Positions 45,398 to 54,380 of a DNA stretch of 64,000 bases are shown one piece after another. The stretch comes from Shewanella violacea DSS12. Its GTDB lineage: Bacteria; Pseudomonadota; Gammaproteobacteria; Enterobacterales; Shewanellaceae. Positions within the stretch are counted from its first letter, which is position 1; every line of letters begins with the position of its first letter. Location: contig NC_014012.1 in NCBI RefSeq assembly GCF_000091325.1, positions 4,485,685 to 4,549,684 on the forward strand, in the 5' to 3' direction. A program made the position numbers and the translations under genes. Under the pieces are notes generated by a model. It saw only the letters and a list, made by a program, of their open reading frames with translations. It searched no databases and had not been told where the DNA came from.

Positions 45398-46009
45398 TTA
45401 TTTCATTGAAGTCAGGTAGTATGCGATGTCGAGAAGCTCGTCATAAGACTTGATAGCGCCAGTCTCAACACGATACTTACCATTCACCACTAAAGCTGGT
45501 ACGCCTGAGATTTTGGCATTGGTAGTAGCATGCTTCATCTGTGACATCTGTGCGCTGACCATAAATGAATCTGCTGCCGCGTCGAATGTCTTGCCTTCCA
45601 CGCCATTTTCAATAAATAGCTTACGCACATCATCACGGCTGGTGAAATGTTGCTTCTTCTCATGAATCGCTGCGAAAATTGCCTTCTCTATCTTATCTTC
45701 CACTTTAAGCTGATGAGCAACGGCGAAAGCACGAGACATCTCGACACCCATCTCTCTGCCGATAAAGTCCACATGGTTCTGCTTAAATACCACACCTTCA
45801 GGAAGGTTAGCCTTAATTTTAGGTACTTCAGTCTTAGCAAAATTGTAGCAATGGCCACAATAGAATGAGAAAAACTCGGCAATTTCAGGTTTAGCTGTCG
45901 CAGGCCCCTGATTGATCACTGTGTAGTGAACGCCCTCTTTATAATCTACAGCCATGGCAGCCATAGGCGCCATTAATAGAGCTAGGGCAATCAATAATGC
46001 TTTTTTCAT
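45398..46009 (-). CDS. dsbA: Periplasmic thiol:disulfide oxidoreductase DsbA (CGHC active site)
   Basis: A 203-residue precursor: signal peptide (residues 1-20), thioredoxin domain with FFSFYCGHCYNF at 51-54 and the cis-proline segment SGVPALVVNG near the C-terminus; the helical insert between them is present. The active site reads CGHC, not the CPHC of E. coli and Vibrio DsbA; the Pro-to-Gly change should alter the redox potential. AAGGA supports the ATG at 46009. It lies 134 bp after srkA, the E. coli order. Confidence 0.9.
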   Translation of the reverse strand: MKKALLIALALLMAPMAAMAVDYKEGVHYTVINQGPATAKPEIAEFFSFYCGHCYNFAKTEVPKIKANLPEGVVFKQNHVDFIGREMGVEMSRAFAVAHQLKVEDKIEKAIFAAIHEKKQHFTSRDDVRKLFIENGVEGKTFDAAADSFMVSAQMSQMKHATTNAKISGVPALVVNGKYRVETGAIKSYDELLDIAYYLTSMK

Positions 46010-46143
46010 GATGATTCCTTTTTGCGCGTTGCGCAGCATGATCTTAATAATTTGGAGAATAACATAATGCTCTTTCGAGTGTATCTCAAGAGCATTAGTT
46101 CATTTTTCTGTTACAAAGTGAGAGCTCAAGCCAGTTACTAGAC

Positions 46144-47148
46144 TCAATAGCCTGGAATCAAGCTCAATGCAGGCTCGTTCAGGATTGCCAATTGCTCCTT
46201 AAACGAGAGGATCTGCTGTTCCCAATATCTCTCCTCTGCATACCAGGGGAAGTTCATCGGAAACGCCGGATCTTCCCAGCGACGACTGAGCCAAGCATTA
46301 TAGTGCAACATGCGCATAGCTCTTAATGGCTCTATCAGCCTTAGCTCTTTAGCATCAAACTCACAAAACTCTTCGTAAGCTTCCAGCAAGATCTCTAACT
46401 GAAGTTGCTTCTGTGAACTGTCACCTGTGATCATCATCCACAAGTCTTGAATTGCCGGGCCTGTGCGGGCATCGTCGAGATCGACAAATCCAGGGCCATC
46501 GGGAGTCCACAAGATATTACCCGGATGAAGATCCCCATGTAAACGTATATGCTTAGGACTCTGCTGATTCCATATCTCTTTTGACTTCTCCAACACCTGT
46601 TCGACAATCGTGAAATAGGGCAATACTAAGGATGATGGTACGTGGCCCGACTCCTTCAACCAAAGCAGAGACTCATCCCCTAAGACTTGAGGGTTGATGA
46701 GATCCCTATGGGCAAACTTCCCCTGCTTGGAATATTGATGGATACGACCAATGAAACGTCCAGTAGCCTCTAACTGCTCTAAGTTATCCACCTCAAACGC
46801 ACGACCGCCTATAGAGGGAAACAGGGCAAACCTGAAACCTTTATACTCATGCAATGAGCGTTCATTGATGATCAGCGGCGTCGCAATCGGTATCTCTTCA
46901 TCAAATAACGACTGAGAAAAGTCATGCTCTTCCTGGATCTGAGCATTACTCCATCGCTCCGGGCGATAAAACTTCACTACATAACGCACACCGTTATCAC
47001 AACGAAATTGATAAACACGATTCTCATAACTATTGAGTGCTAATAATCCTGTCTCAGGAAATATATCTAGGCTTTCGATTGCATCTAAGATTAGGTCTGG
47101 GGTTAACGCCTGATAATGAAAACCAGATCCTGTTTGTGCTTGGCTCAT
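46144..47148 (-). CDS. srkA: Stress response kinase A (SrkA, YihE/RdoA)
   Basis: A 334-residue APH-fold Ser/Thr kinase: the start YQALTPDLILDAIESLD, the catalytic loop RLHGDLHPGNILW and the metal-binding FVDLDDARTGPA are diagnostic. SrkA counters envelope and death-pathway stress and is co-located with dsbA, as in E. coli. Its start overlaps the stop of the DUF3630 gene by 4 bp (ATGA), so the two are translationally coupled. Confidence 0.92.
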   Translation of the reverse strand: MSQAQTGSGFHYQALTPDLILDAIESLDIFPETGLLALNSYENRVYQFRCDNGVRYVVKFYRPERWSNAQIQEEHDFSQSLFDEEIPIATPLIINERSLHEYKGFRFALFPSIGGRAFEVDNLEQLEATGRFIGRIHQYSKQGKFAHRDLINPQVLGDESLLWLKESGHVPSSLVLPYFTIVEQVLEKSKEIWNQQSPKHIRLHGDLHPGNILWTPDGPGFVDLDDARTGPAIQDLWMMITGDSSQKQLQLEILLEAYEEFCEFDAKELRLIEPLRAMRMLHYNAWLSRRWEDPAFPMNFPWYAEERYWEQQILSFKEQLAILNEPALSLIPGY

Positions 47149-47438
47149 AATAATCTCCTCAACAAGCTCGCTAAATACTCTAGCACCTCTACTTCATCTT
47201 CAGCCTCGACACTGAGCCAGCAGATTTCAGCATAAAACTCATAATTGAGCTGTATCAGGGTTCCTTCAAATGTGAGCAACCATTGATGCCTATCGGCTCC
47301 ATCATGACGCTCTATGACCCTAGCATCCATGGCCGCCGCTAGCGGCTCAGCAAAAAGATCAAACTGATCAAAATCGATTTTTGCTTGTATAGACAAACTT
47401 TTCGCTACTGGATCTAGTTGTAATGATTCTAACTTCAT
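47145..47438 (-). CDS. DUF3630 family protein
   Basis: A 97-residue acidic protein (KLESLQLDPVAKSLSIQAK ... WLSVEAEDEVEVLEYLASLLRR) of the DUF3630 family, of unknown function. It is coupled to srkA through a 4-bp overlap and is the first gene of the srkA-dsbA run. Confidence 0.75.
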   Translation of the reverse strand: MKLESLQLDPVAKSLSIQAKIDFDQFDLFAEPLAAAMDARVIERHDGADRHQWLLTFEGTLIQLNYEFYAEICWLSVEAEDEVEVLEYLASLLRRLL

Positions 47439-47570
47439 TAATATTGTCTCTGTAAAAACGGATAAAGAGCAACTGGGTAAATAGGCTTAGGGGATTGGGC
47501 AGCATGTAAGACTGCGACCTCAAAATAAAAACCAGTTAACACTTCTCGATTCCGGCGTAGATTAACGGCA

Positions 47571-47870
47571 TCAGAATGCCAGTTTATCTACAAATTCCTT
47601 GCAACTTAATGCCTTACCTTGAGTCGTGACACACTGAAAACCACATTGATAGCGCCCTTCACCCGAATCACTAACCCTAACCATGCCAGCTCCCTTCATC
47701 AGGCACTGATCGACTTCGGCATAATAACCTGAGATGTGCTCACTTTGCACTGCTCCCTGAGGGATCTCTCTAGTGTCGGCATAATAGAATAAAGTCCACT
47801 CTGGGCTTTGCGTGCAAGCGGCCAAAGATGAACATAAGAGCCCCAATAAAACTAACCGGCTAAACCCCAT
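47571..47870 (-). CDS. Small lipoprotein with conserved cysteines
   Basis: 99 residues; LLCSSLAAC lipobox, then a mature part with four further Cys (DQCLMKGAG, RYQCGFQCV, LSCKEFVDKL). The Cys spacing suggests disulfides in the periplasm, which fits the nearby dsbA. GGAG five bases upstream supports the ATG at 47870. No known family. Confidence 0.6.
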   Translation of the reverse strand: MGFSRLVLLGLLCSSLAACTQSPEWTLFYYADTREIPQGAVQSEHISGYYAEVDQCLMKGAGMVRVSDSGEGRYQCGFQCVTTQGKALSCKEFVDKLAF

Positions 47871-47971
47871 AAACACTCCATAAATGCCCTTAAAAGTTAA
47901 CCACAACCAATAAAAAAGGCGAAACTCAGTTCGCCTATTTTACACTTGTTATCCCCTTTAGGGTAAACGAG

Positions 47972-48889
47972 TTACTTCAATGATTTAGCCTTTGCCTTGC
48001 CGATGCGGGTGATACGCCCTTCGAAGCCAGTTTTTGTGCCATCGCTCAAGCCATACTCTATGGCTTTACGACAAACATCTATAGCGCAATCAAACTCTCC
48101 ACAATCATTGAGTAGAGTAGATAAGTGCATAAAACCTACCCCCTTGTACAATTCAGGCGACTCGAACACAGCAAAAAGTGACAAATAATATGGTGATAAT
48201 GACGCGCCGTATTCACAGTACTGAATTTGCTTACGTTGCTTGTAACACTCGGCAATAACAGCCTGTAACCCAGTATGCTTTATCGTATTATCCGATGCCT
48301 CACGGTATTCAGATAACGCCAGAGTCAGCTGCTCGTTTGCCCAAGACTCATCTGTGACCGCAATCATAGCGACTTCAGCCTCTTCATCAGCTTCTGTATT
48401 AGCCTCTGATTCAGCTTTAACCTCTGACTCAGCTTTAGCCTCTGATTCAGCTTTAGACTCTGACTCAGCTTTAGCCTCTGACTCAGCTTTAGCCTCTGAC
48501 TCAGCTTTAGCCTCTGATTCAGCTTTAGCCTCTGACTCAGCTTTAGCCTCTGACTCAGCTTTAGACTCAGATTCAGCTGCTTCAGCTAGCTCTGACTCAG
48601 AAGTTGTAAGCTCAGACTCTTCGAGAGTATCTTTTTCCCCAAAGGTTAGCCCTTCAACGACTGATTTTGCCGCTGCAATATTTTCAGACTCGGTGCTCTC
48701 TATGGCTTGTTCAGCAATGACTTCATCAGCACGTTCTTCGACAACAGGCTCATCAGCCTTAGGTTCATCGAAGATCTCTTTTTCAGCAGGCATACTGCTT
48801 TGATCTTGTTCATCTTCCGCCAGTCTTTTAGCGCGTTTATACAGATAAATGCCTAAAGCAACTAGCAAAATAATGGCTATATATTTCAT
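47972..48889 (-). CDS. Membrane-anchored protein with a long KAESEA repeat and a C-terminal helical domain
   Basis: An N-terminal membrane helix (residues 2-16), a charged spacer, then a hydrophilic low-complexity stretch (about residues 104-163) of KAESEA units encoded by 18-bp DNA repeats. The last ~130 residues (ESWANEQLTLALSEYREA ... CGEFDCAIDVCRKAIEYGLSDG) look TPR-like. The repeat is probably a flexible linker whose length varies between strains. Function unknown. Confidence 0.7.
   Translation of the reverse strand: MKYIAIILLVALGIYLYKRAKRLAEDEQDQSSMPAEKEIFDEPKADEPVVEERADEVIAEQAIESTESENIAAAKSVVEGLTFGEKDTLEESELTTSESELAEAAESESKAESEAKAESEAKAESEAKAESEAKAESEAKAESESKAESEAKAESEVKAESEANTEADEEAEVAMIAVTDESWANEQLTLALSEYREASDNTIKHTGLQAVIAECYKQRKQIQYCEYGASLSPYYLSLFAVFESPELYKGVGFMHLSTLLNDCGEFDCAIDVCRKAIEYGLSDGTKTGFEGRITRIGKAKAKSLK
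48404..48580. repeat. 18-bp coding tandem repeat (TCTGACTCAGCTTTAGCC)
   Basis: About nine 18-bp units, mostly identical, inside the membrane-anchored gene; 18 is a multiple of 3, so unit gain or loss keeps the frame. Confidence 0.85.
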
Positions 48890-49244
48890 TGTCGTCCACC
48901 AGTGATTGACCTCAACCTTGTATCAGGTTGCATGTTTCCTATCCGTGTACAGATAGTAACCGATATTGTTAATTCTCTCGCTATAAATTAAGTCTTATAT
49001 CTCTATTTTTGATAATTTACTTAATTTACAGTCCAGAGCCACTATTCTCGCAGTAATTTATGTTTATTAACACTAGCTTAAGATGAAAAATAATTAAAAT
49101 TCCAAGCCTGTATCACACTTTTTTGTGCGCCTCTTCATAGTTTAGACGACCCATTTTGAGTCGCACTCTATTGAAGCGATATAATAACCAAGTAGAGCAC
49201 TAAGGTACTGCTATTTAATAATCGATAGCCTTGGGAGATTGGGT
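48890..49244. other. Divergent intergenic region
   Basis: AT-rich, without a gene; must hold promoters for both flanking genes. Confidence 0.4.
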
Positions 49245-49640
49245 ATGGAAAATTCAGAGCTACTTAGAGGAAAGTTACTTCGCGAATATCAGACCATAGC
49301 AGCCATGGTCGAAATATATTGTAAGGCCCATAAACATGATGCTAAGCCCATGTCAGCCTGCCCTGAGTGCCTAGAATTTCTCGCCTATGCCCACACCAAG
49401 CTTGACCGTTGTCCATACGGACAAGATAAACCAAGCTGTAAAAAGTGTCCGGTTCATTGCTACAAGCCCCAGATGAAAGATAAGGCACGGGAGATAATGG
49501 TATTCGCGGGTCCAAAGATGCTATTTCCCCATCCGATTATGGCAATACGGCATTTATTATCCGCTAGAGATCTGGTTCCGAATAAGCCTCCGGCCAACCA
49601 ATCGAACCGCCACCTAAGAAAGCTGGGAGAAAACCAATAG
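49245..49640 (+). CDS. Nitrous-oxide-stimulated-promoter family protein (Cys-rich)
   Basis: A 131-residue protein with a cluster of cysteines (IYCKAHKH, SACPECLEF, DRCPYGQ, SCKKCPVHCYKP) that could bind a metal or an iron-sulfur cluster, then KAREIMVFAGPKMLFPHPIMAIRHLL. It fits the small family once linked to a nitrous-oxide-induced promoter; the role is unknown. GGGAG seven bases upstream supports the ATG at 49245. Confidence 0.7.
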   Translation: MENSELLRGKLLREYQTIAAMVEIYCKAHKHDAKPMSACPECLEFLAYAHTKLDRCPYGQDKPSCKKCPVHCYKPQMKDKAREIMVFAGPKMLFPHPIMAIRHLLSARDLVPNKPPANQSNRHLRKLGENQ

Positions 49641-49928
49641 CTCAACTCTGTCATATACCCGCTTCGCCAGACTCGGACCTGCTGTCCCTTGCAGGATTAA
49701 TATTCAATTCTTGGCTTGATGATATCGCCATCGAATCATCAACTAGCAGTTAACAATAAGCCACAATTGATAAATTTACTTAATTGACATTATTTGCCAA
49801 TGTTATGCATCATTTATCAAAGCTTCTATATACTGATGTTCTTGTAGCATCTATAGTTTCAAACTCTATAGCTTGATGATTATTTATCCTATCGCCCTTT
49901 CCTTCTATAGAGATGACAATTAATTGTT
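49641..49928. other. Intergenic, no gene seen
   Basis: 288 bp, AT-rich; nothing recognised. Confidence 0.4.
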
Positions 49929-50852
49929 ATGAATGAATTTAGCAGCTTTTTCTTACAGAGTTATTGGTGGTTATCCCTGCTGGGCGGTCTCCATTGTTTC
50001 GGCCTGGGCCTCTACATTCGCTATTTATATCGAGAGGGTAATGGTAACCATAAGCTACTCGGCAGTATATTCAGCTTAATCGCACTGTATTTCTTCACCG
50101 GAATGCTCAATAAAGATAACGCCCCGGCACCGATCCATTTGCTTTTCATGCTCATCATCCCGGTATACTTCCTCCTGATGCCACTGCTATACCTCTACTG
50201 TTACAGAAGCCTGCATAATATTCGACGCTCTATTAGCTTCTCCAGGCATTTCTACCTGGCACTTATCGTTGCCATTGTAGTCATCACAGCCTCACTATTG
50301 AGCAAGAATGTCACTCCAGATCTCAGCATCATTGAGCTGAGCTATGAGTCCAACATGAGCTTGATTAATAAGTTAGGTGCCTTATTACCTGGCTTGCTCA
50401 GTATGCAGACCTGCATCTATTTCATTCTGATCATCCGCATGCTCCAAAAATATCGCGGAAGAAGTTATAAAGCACATCAAGAGAGTTTACGGGACATCAA
50501 GTTTCGTTGGTTACTGGTGCTCACCTTCGCCATGATGGTAAATTGGCTGATACGTACTGTCTTGGTTATATTGCCCTTCTATCTGGGAGATCAGATCTCA
50601 CAGTTAACCCAAGCGTTTACTCAATTAACGCTATTGCTGACCATATATGTACTGGCTATCTATGGACTACAACAGATCACTAGAGCAGCCTATCTAAGAG
50701 GCCGACTCACTATAACGACACCTTCAGGCGCTTCTAGAAACAAGGCCAGCACTCAGCTACTCAACTCTGAGGAGCTCAACTACCTTCAAGACTTGTTAAA
50801 GGAAGATCCCAAAACAGATGAAGACAGCAACAAGAGCCACCAAGTTGAATAA
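49929..50852 (+). CDS. Seven-helix membrane protein resembling the sensor part of AraC-type regulators
   Basis: 307 residues with seven hydrophobic segments (for example LLGGLHCFGLGLYIRYL, LLFMLIIPVYFLLMPLLYLYCY). The C-terminus ASTQLLNSEELNYLQDLLKEDP matches the linker that in membrane-bound AraC regulators is followed by an HTH domain, but here the protein ends ~20 residues later and no HTH is encoded downstream. It may be a truncated regulator or a sensor working through a partner. The ATG at 49929 is used. Confidence 0.6.
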   Translation: MNEFSSFFLQSYWWLSLLGGLHCFGLGLYIRYLYREGNGNHKLLGSIFSLIALYFFTGMLNKDNAPAPIHLLFMLIIPVYFLLMPLLYLYCYRSLHNIRRSISFSRHFYLALIVAIVVITASLLSKNVTPDLSIIELSYESNMSLINKLGALLPGLLSMQTCIYFILIIRMLQKYRGRSYKAHQESLRDIKFRWLLVLTFAMMVNWLIRTVLVILPFYLGDQISQLTQAFTQLTLLLTIYVLAIYGLQQITRAAYLRGRLTITTPSGASRNKASTQLLNSEELNYLQDLLKEDPKTDEDSNKSHQVE

Positions 50853-50965
50853 AAACATTAACACTTTTTGACTATCTTCATTTAAGCCCAAGATGTTTTA
50901 CGTTATTGTGACTGGGATAAATAATAACTAAAACACTAAAATCTTCAGTCATATAAGGGATTAAG

Positions 50966-53029
50966 ATGGGAAAGTCATATCCGATTTCTAAGCTCGCAGT
51001 GATCACTGCGAGTCTCCTGTTAACCACATCATATTCAATGGCATCAGCTCCAAGCCACCAGATAACCACAGATGATTTCTTCGATATAGCAGGCATGAGC
51101 AGTGTACAACTTAGCCCAGACGGCAAACGGGCACTCTGGCTTGAGTCTCGCTGGGACAAAGAATTAGATAAATCGCAAAAAGACCTATGGACAGTCAACA
51201 CCAAGACCCGTCAGACAACACGGCTCACCTTTACTAATGAGAGTGAGTCTAGTCCACAGTGGAGTCCGGATGGCACTTACATCTATTACTTGAGTAAACT
51301 CACCCACGAAGATAAAAAAGCCCCCTTCAATGGTAAAAGTCAGATCTTCAGAATGAGTAAGGATGGTGGTGAAGCTGTACCTATGACCAAGGAAGTCGAA
51401 GGAGTCAGCGCCTTCTCTGTGGGCAGTGATGGTAATAGCCTCTATTTTCTAACCAGTAAAACCGTTAAAGATAAAGACCTGTGGGCAGGCATGCGCGCCA
51501 GCCATGATAAACCCGAATATGCCCATGGTGAGCGTAAGACCAACCCGCTTTATAAACTCGACCTGCAACATTTCAAGCAAGATATCTTGTTAGACGATGA
51601 CAAGGTGGTATGGCAATTCAGCGTCAATAGCGATGGCAGTAAGATAGCCCGTATTACCACATCTGATAACGAGCTAGTGAATCTGGAAGGCTGGTCAGAT
51701 ATAGAGATCTATGACACCAGAAGCAAAACCAACAAGGTATTGGAAGATACGGCTTGGCGTGAGCAAGCCCCATCCCCCTACGGCTGGCTACTCGGCTTAG
51801 ACTGGCACAGTGACAATCAACAACTCGCCTTTAGAATCGACTTCGATGGTCATCCAGGCAAACTCTTCGTCAGCAATACCGCGAAAGATTCATTGCTAGA
51901 GATAACTCGCCCCGATGATGTCACCTTAAGCGCCGCCAATATCCATTGGCGTCCCAATAGTGACGAGATCTGTTATCGCGGCGCAGATCATGCCCGCGTT
52001 AAGCTATTTTGTACTGAGGTCGACGACGGTGAACAGGGCGATACCCGTACAGTGATCAAAGGAGATCTGGTCATCGGCAGCTATAGTTTCAGCCATAATG
52101 GCAAGAAACTCGCCTTCAGCCACAATGGACTGGATCATTTCTATGATCTATTTATCGCCGACGCCGATAGCAAGCGAGCTAAGTATAAGCGCATGACCAA
52201 TATCAACCCTCAGGTCGATAGCTGGATATTGCCGCAGATCCAGATAGTTAAGTGGCAAGCACCTGATGGAACCAGCGTAGAGGGAATATTAGACCTACCC
52301 GCCGGATACAAGAAAGAAGACGGCCCCTTACCATTAATCGTGCAGATCCACGGTGGGCCTACATCTGCCACACCTTATGCACTGCAACATAGATCCTATG
52401 GCCGTTCGACATTTACCGCGAAAGGCTGGGCGCTACTGTCACCAAACTACCGCGGCTCCACCGGCTATGGTGATAAGTTCCTGACCGATTTGGTTGGCAA
52501 AGAACATGATATCGAAGTCAAAGATATCATGGCTGGCGTCGATAAGCTGATTGCCGACGGCATAGTCGATGGCGATAAGATGGCCGTGATGGGCTGGAGT
52601 AATGGTGGTTACCTTACTAACGCCATCATCAGCACAAATACTCGCTTTAAAGCGGCGAGCTCAGGTGCCGGCGTATTCGACCAACGCCTACAATGGATGC
52701 TTGAAGACACCCCAGGACATGTGGTCAACTTTATGCAAGGCCTCCCCTGGGAGAAGCCCGATGCTTACACTCATGGCTCTTCGATGACCCATGCGGACAA
52801 GATAAAGACGCCAACACTGATCCACATAGGTGAAAATGATCAACGCGTACCAGCCGGTCATGCACAAGGGCTTTATCGCGCCCTCAAGCACTACCTGAAT
52901 GTGCCAGTTGAACTCCTTGTCTATCCGGGAGAAGGGCACGGACTGAGCAAGTATCAGCACAGGAAAGCCAAGATGGAGTGGGATCAGAAATGGTTCGAAC
53001 ATTATGTTCTCGGCAAGGCTATCGATTAA
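50966..53029 (+). CDS. S9-family serine peptidase (prolyl oligopeptidase-like)
   Basis: 687 residues: signal peptide (about 1-26), beta-propeller with repeated SPDG and NSDG units, and a C-terminal alpha/beta-hydrolase domain. The catalytic triad is visible: Ser in GWSNGGYL (about 545), Asp in GENDQRV (about 627) and His in GEGHGLS (about 656). It cleaves oligopeptides in the periplasm, probably dipeptidyl- or acylaminoacyl-peptidase-like. AAGGG supports the ATG at 50966, and a terminator follows. Confidence 0.92.
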   Translation: MGKSYPISKLAVITASLLLTTSYSMASAPSHQITTDDFFDIAGMSSVQLSPDGKRALWLESRWDKELDKSQKDLWTVNTKTRQTTRLTFTNESESSPQWSPDGTYIYYLSKLTHEDKKAPFNGKSQIFRMSKDGGEAVPMTKEVEGVSAFSVGSDGNSLYFLTSKTVKDKDLWAGMRASHDKPEYAHGERKTNPLYKLDLQHFKQDILLDDDKVVWQFSVNSDGSKIARITTSDNELVNLEGWSDIEIYDTRSKTNKVLEDTAWREQAPSPYGWLLGLDWHSDNQQLAFRIDFDGHPGKLFVSNTAKDSLLEITRPDDVTLSAANIHWRPNSDEICYRGADHARVKLFCTEVDDGEQGDTRTVIKGDLVIGSYSFSHNGKKLAFSHNGLDHFYDLFIADADSKRAKYKRMTNINPQVDSWILPQIQIVKWQAPDGTSVEGILDLPAGYKKEDGPLPLIVQIHGGPTSATPYALQHRSYGRSTFTAKGWALLSPNYRGSTGYGDKFLTDLVGKEHDIEVKDIMAGVDKLIADGIVDGDKMAVMGWSNGGYLTNAIISTNTRFKAASSGAGVFDQRLQWMLEDTPGHVVNFMQGLPWEKPDAYTHGSSMTHADKIKTPTLIHIGENDQRVPAGHAQGLYRALKHYLNVPVELLVYPGEGHGLSKYQHRKAKMEWDQKWFEHYVLGKAID

Positions 53030-53094
53030 AAAGCTCAGAGTTAAAGCAGGATAGAATGTGAGTTTTAGCCTGAACCTAAGCTGACAAACAAGCT

Positions 53095-53121
53095 AAAAGC
53101 GCCTATTTTTAGGCGCTTTTA
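53095..53121 (+). terminator. Rho-independent terminator after the S9 peptidase
   Basis: AAAAGCGCCTA and TAGGCGCTTTT around TTTT. Confidence 0.85.
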
Positions 53122-53197
53122 TCTTTTACTGCTTTCTATTACTCACCATAGCTGGGTATGCTGTGCTCACTATTACAACATTCGAAACGGAGCAAAA

Positions 53198-53764
53198 ATG
53201 AAAAAATTCATTTCTATCATTGCCACTTCATGCGCCCTTGTCGCCAGTTTGCTCATGTCTCAAGTTGCCCTAGCAGATGAAAGCTATGCCGAGACGGTCA
53301 CCAACTTCAAGCAGGCTAATGATACCCATAAGTTTTTCGATAACGCCTATGGTTACGCCATTTTTCCTACCGTGGGTAAAGGTGGATTCGGTATCGGCGC
53401 CGCATACGGCAAGGGGCGAGTATTTAAAGGCAGCACCTATACAGGCGATACTAGCCTGACTCAGATATCCCTTGGATTCCAGATTGGCGGTCAAGCCTAT
53501 AGCGAGATCATCTTCTTTAAAGATGCCAAGGCCTATAACCAGTTTACCAGCGGAACCTTCGAATTTGGCGCTCAAGCCTCGGCCGTAGCCATCACTATCG
53601 GCGCAAACGCCCATGCGGGTACAACAGGCAACTCCAGCAGTGCCGGTACATCTGCCGCTAAGGCTGCATATATTAATGGCATGGCGATCTATACCTTAGC
53701 TAAAGGCGGCTTGATGTTTGAAGCGGCACTAGCAGGACAGTCATTTACCTTCGAAGATAAGTAA
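53198..53764 (+). CDS. SYLF-domain lipid-binding protein (YSC84-like), secreted
   Basis: 188 residues: signal peptide ending VALA, then YGYAIFPTVGKGGFGIGAAYGKG, the SYLF (YSC84) signature, and ALAGQSFTF at the end. SYLF proteins bind lipids. Length and layout are typical. An inverted repeat (53768-53801) follows immediately. Confidence 0.85.
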   Translation: MKKFISIIATSCALVASLLMSQVALADESYAETVTNFKQANDTHKFFDNAYGYAIFPTVGKGGFGIGAAYGKGRVFKGSTYTGDTSLTQISLGFQIGGQAYSEIIFFKDAKAYNQFTSGTFEFGAQASAVAITIGANAHAGTTGNSSSAGTSAAKAAYINGMAIYTLAKGGLMFEAALAGQSFTFEDK

Positions 53765-53767
53765 GTC

Positions 53768-53801
53768 CCTAGGTTCGAGGTTCGAATTCCTATAACCTAG
53801 G
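53768..53801. repeat. Inverted repeat CCTAGGTT/AACCTAGG
   Basis: Arms at 53768-53775 and 53794-53801. Related to 8898-8924. Confidence 0.6.
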
Positions 53802-54194
53802 ACCTTCATCTATTTGTTGTCGGATAACAAGTTTCAAATATCTTTTTAGCTTGGGTTCACTTGACTGGCTTTGTACTTGGTTATTTTTAGGTAAGCACAA
53901 CTTCATTGTTATCTATTGCTTGCAGCAGACTCACATGTAGCTACTTCTGTGGGACGCTGTAAAGCCATCCCTGGCCGCTCTGCGGTTTCATCCTTGAAAC
54001 CGAAGCCCACAGCCGCATCTACATCAGGTTATTCATTTCTTCGATTGGAGTTTACGGTTCGTAACTCACTTCTGGACAGAAGCTTGTTAGATTACTTGCT
54101 CTAATGCGGGTAACTCAGATAAGAAAAAGTATCTGAGTTTTATTCGAACTCCCTAATTAGTTCCGACCCCTTTATCTACCATCAAACCTGAGGT
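53802..54194. other. Intergenic region with structured repeat copy B
   Basis: Contains repeat copy B and a REP-like GATAAAGGGGTCGGAA motif on the minus strand at 54155-54175. No gene. Confidence 0.5.
53941..54060. repeat. Structured three-stem repeat, copy B
   Basis: Outer stem CTGTGGG/CCCACAG (53947-53953 with 54006-54012), hairpin GCCA-TCCC-TGGC (53964-53975), and hairpin CGGTTTC/GAAACCG (53983-54002) with loop ATCCTT. See copies A (17081) and C (54975). Confidence 0.65.
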
Positions 54195-54380
54195 TTAATA
54201 ACGAGGAAGCTTATCTAAAATATCCTGCGGACCATTCACGGTGAGCTTTTCCTCTTTAAACAAAAAGTCCAACTGAACCAGCTCTTCCTGAGATATAGCT
54301 CCACTAGACAAGAAACGAGACTTCATATCTTCAATAACAATCGTTCCGATAGGTTTGCGGTTTTTAAACTTTACTGGCAT
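54195..54380 (-). CDS. Small hypothetical protein
   Basis: A 61-residue open frame: VKFKNRKPIGTIVIEDMKSRFLSSGAISQEELVQLDFLF. AGGTAAGGG lies close to the ATG at 54380. It has a well-mixed, protein-like composition but no recognised domain. Bordered by repeats on both sides. Confidence 0.4.
   Translation of the reverse strand: MPVKFKNRKPIGTIVIEDMKSRFLSSGAISQEELVQLDFLFKEEKLTVNGPQDILDKLPRY

Noticed and set aside
48354..48803. Plus-strand Ser/Ala/Asp-rich 149-residue frame
   Set aside because: Antisense shadow of the KAESEA repeat gene; the membrane anchor and C-terminal domain on the minus strand make that frame the real one.
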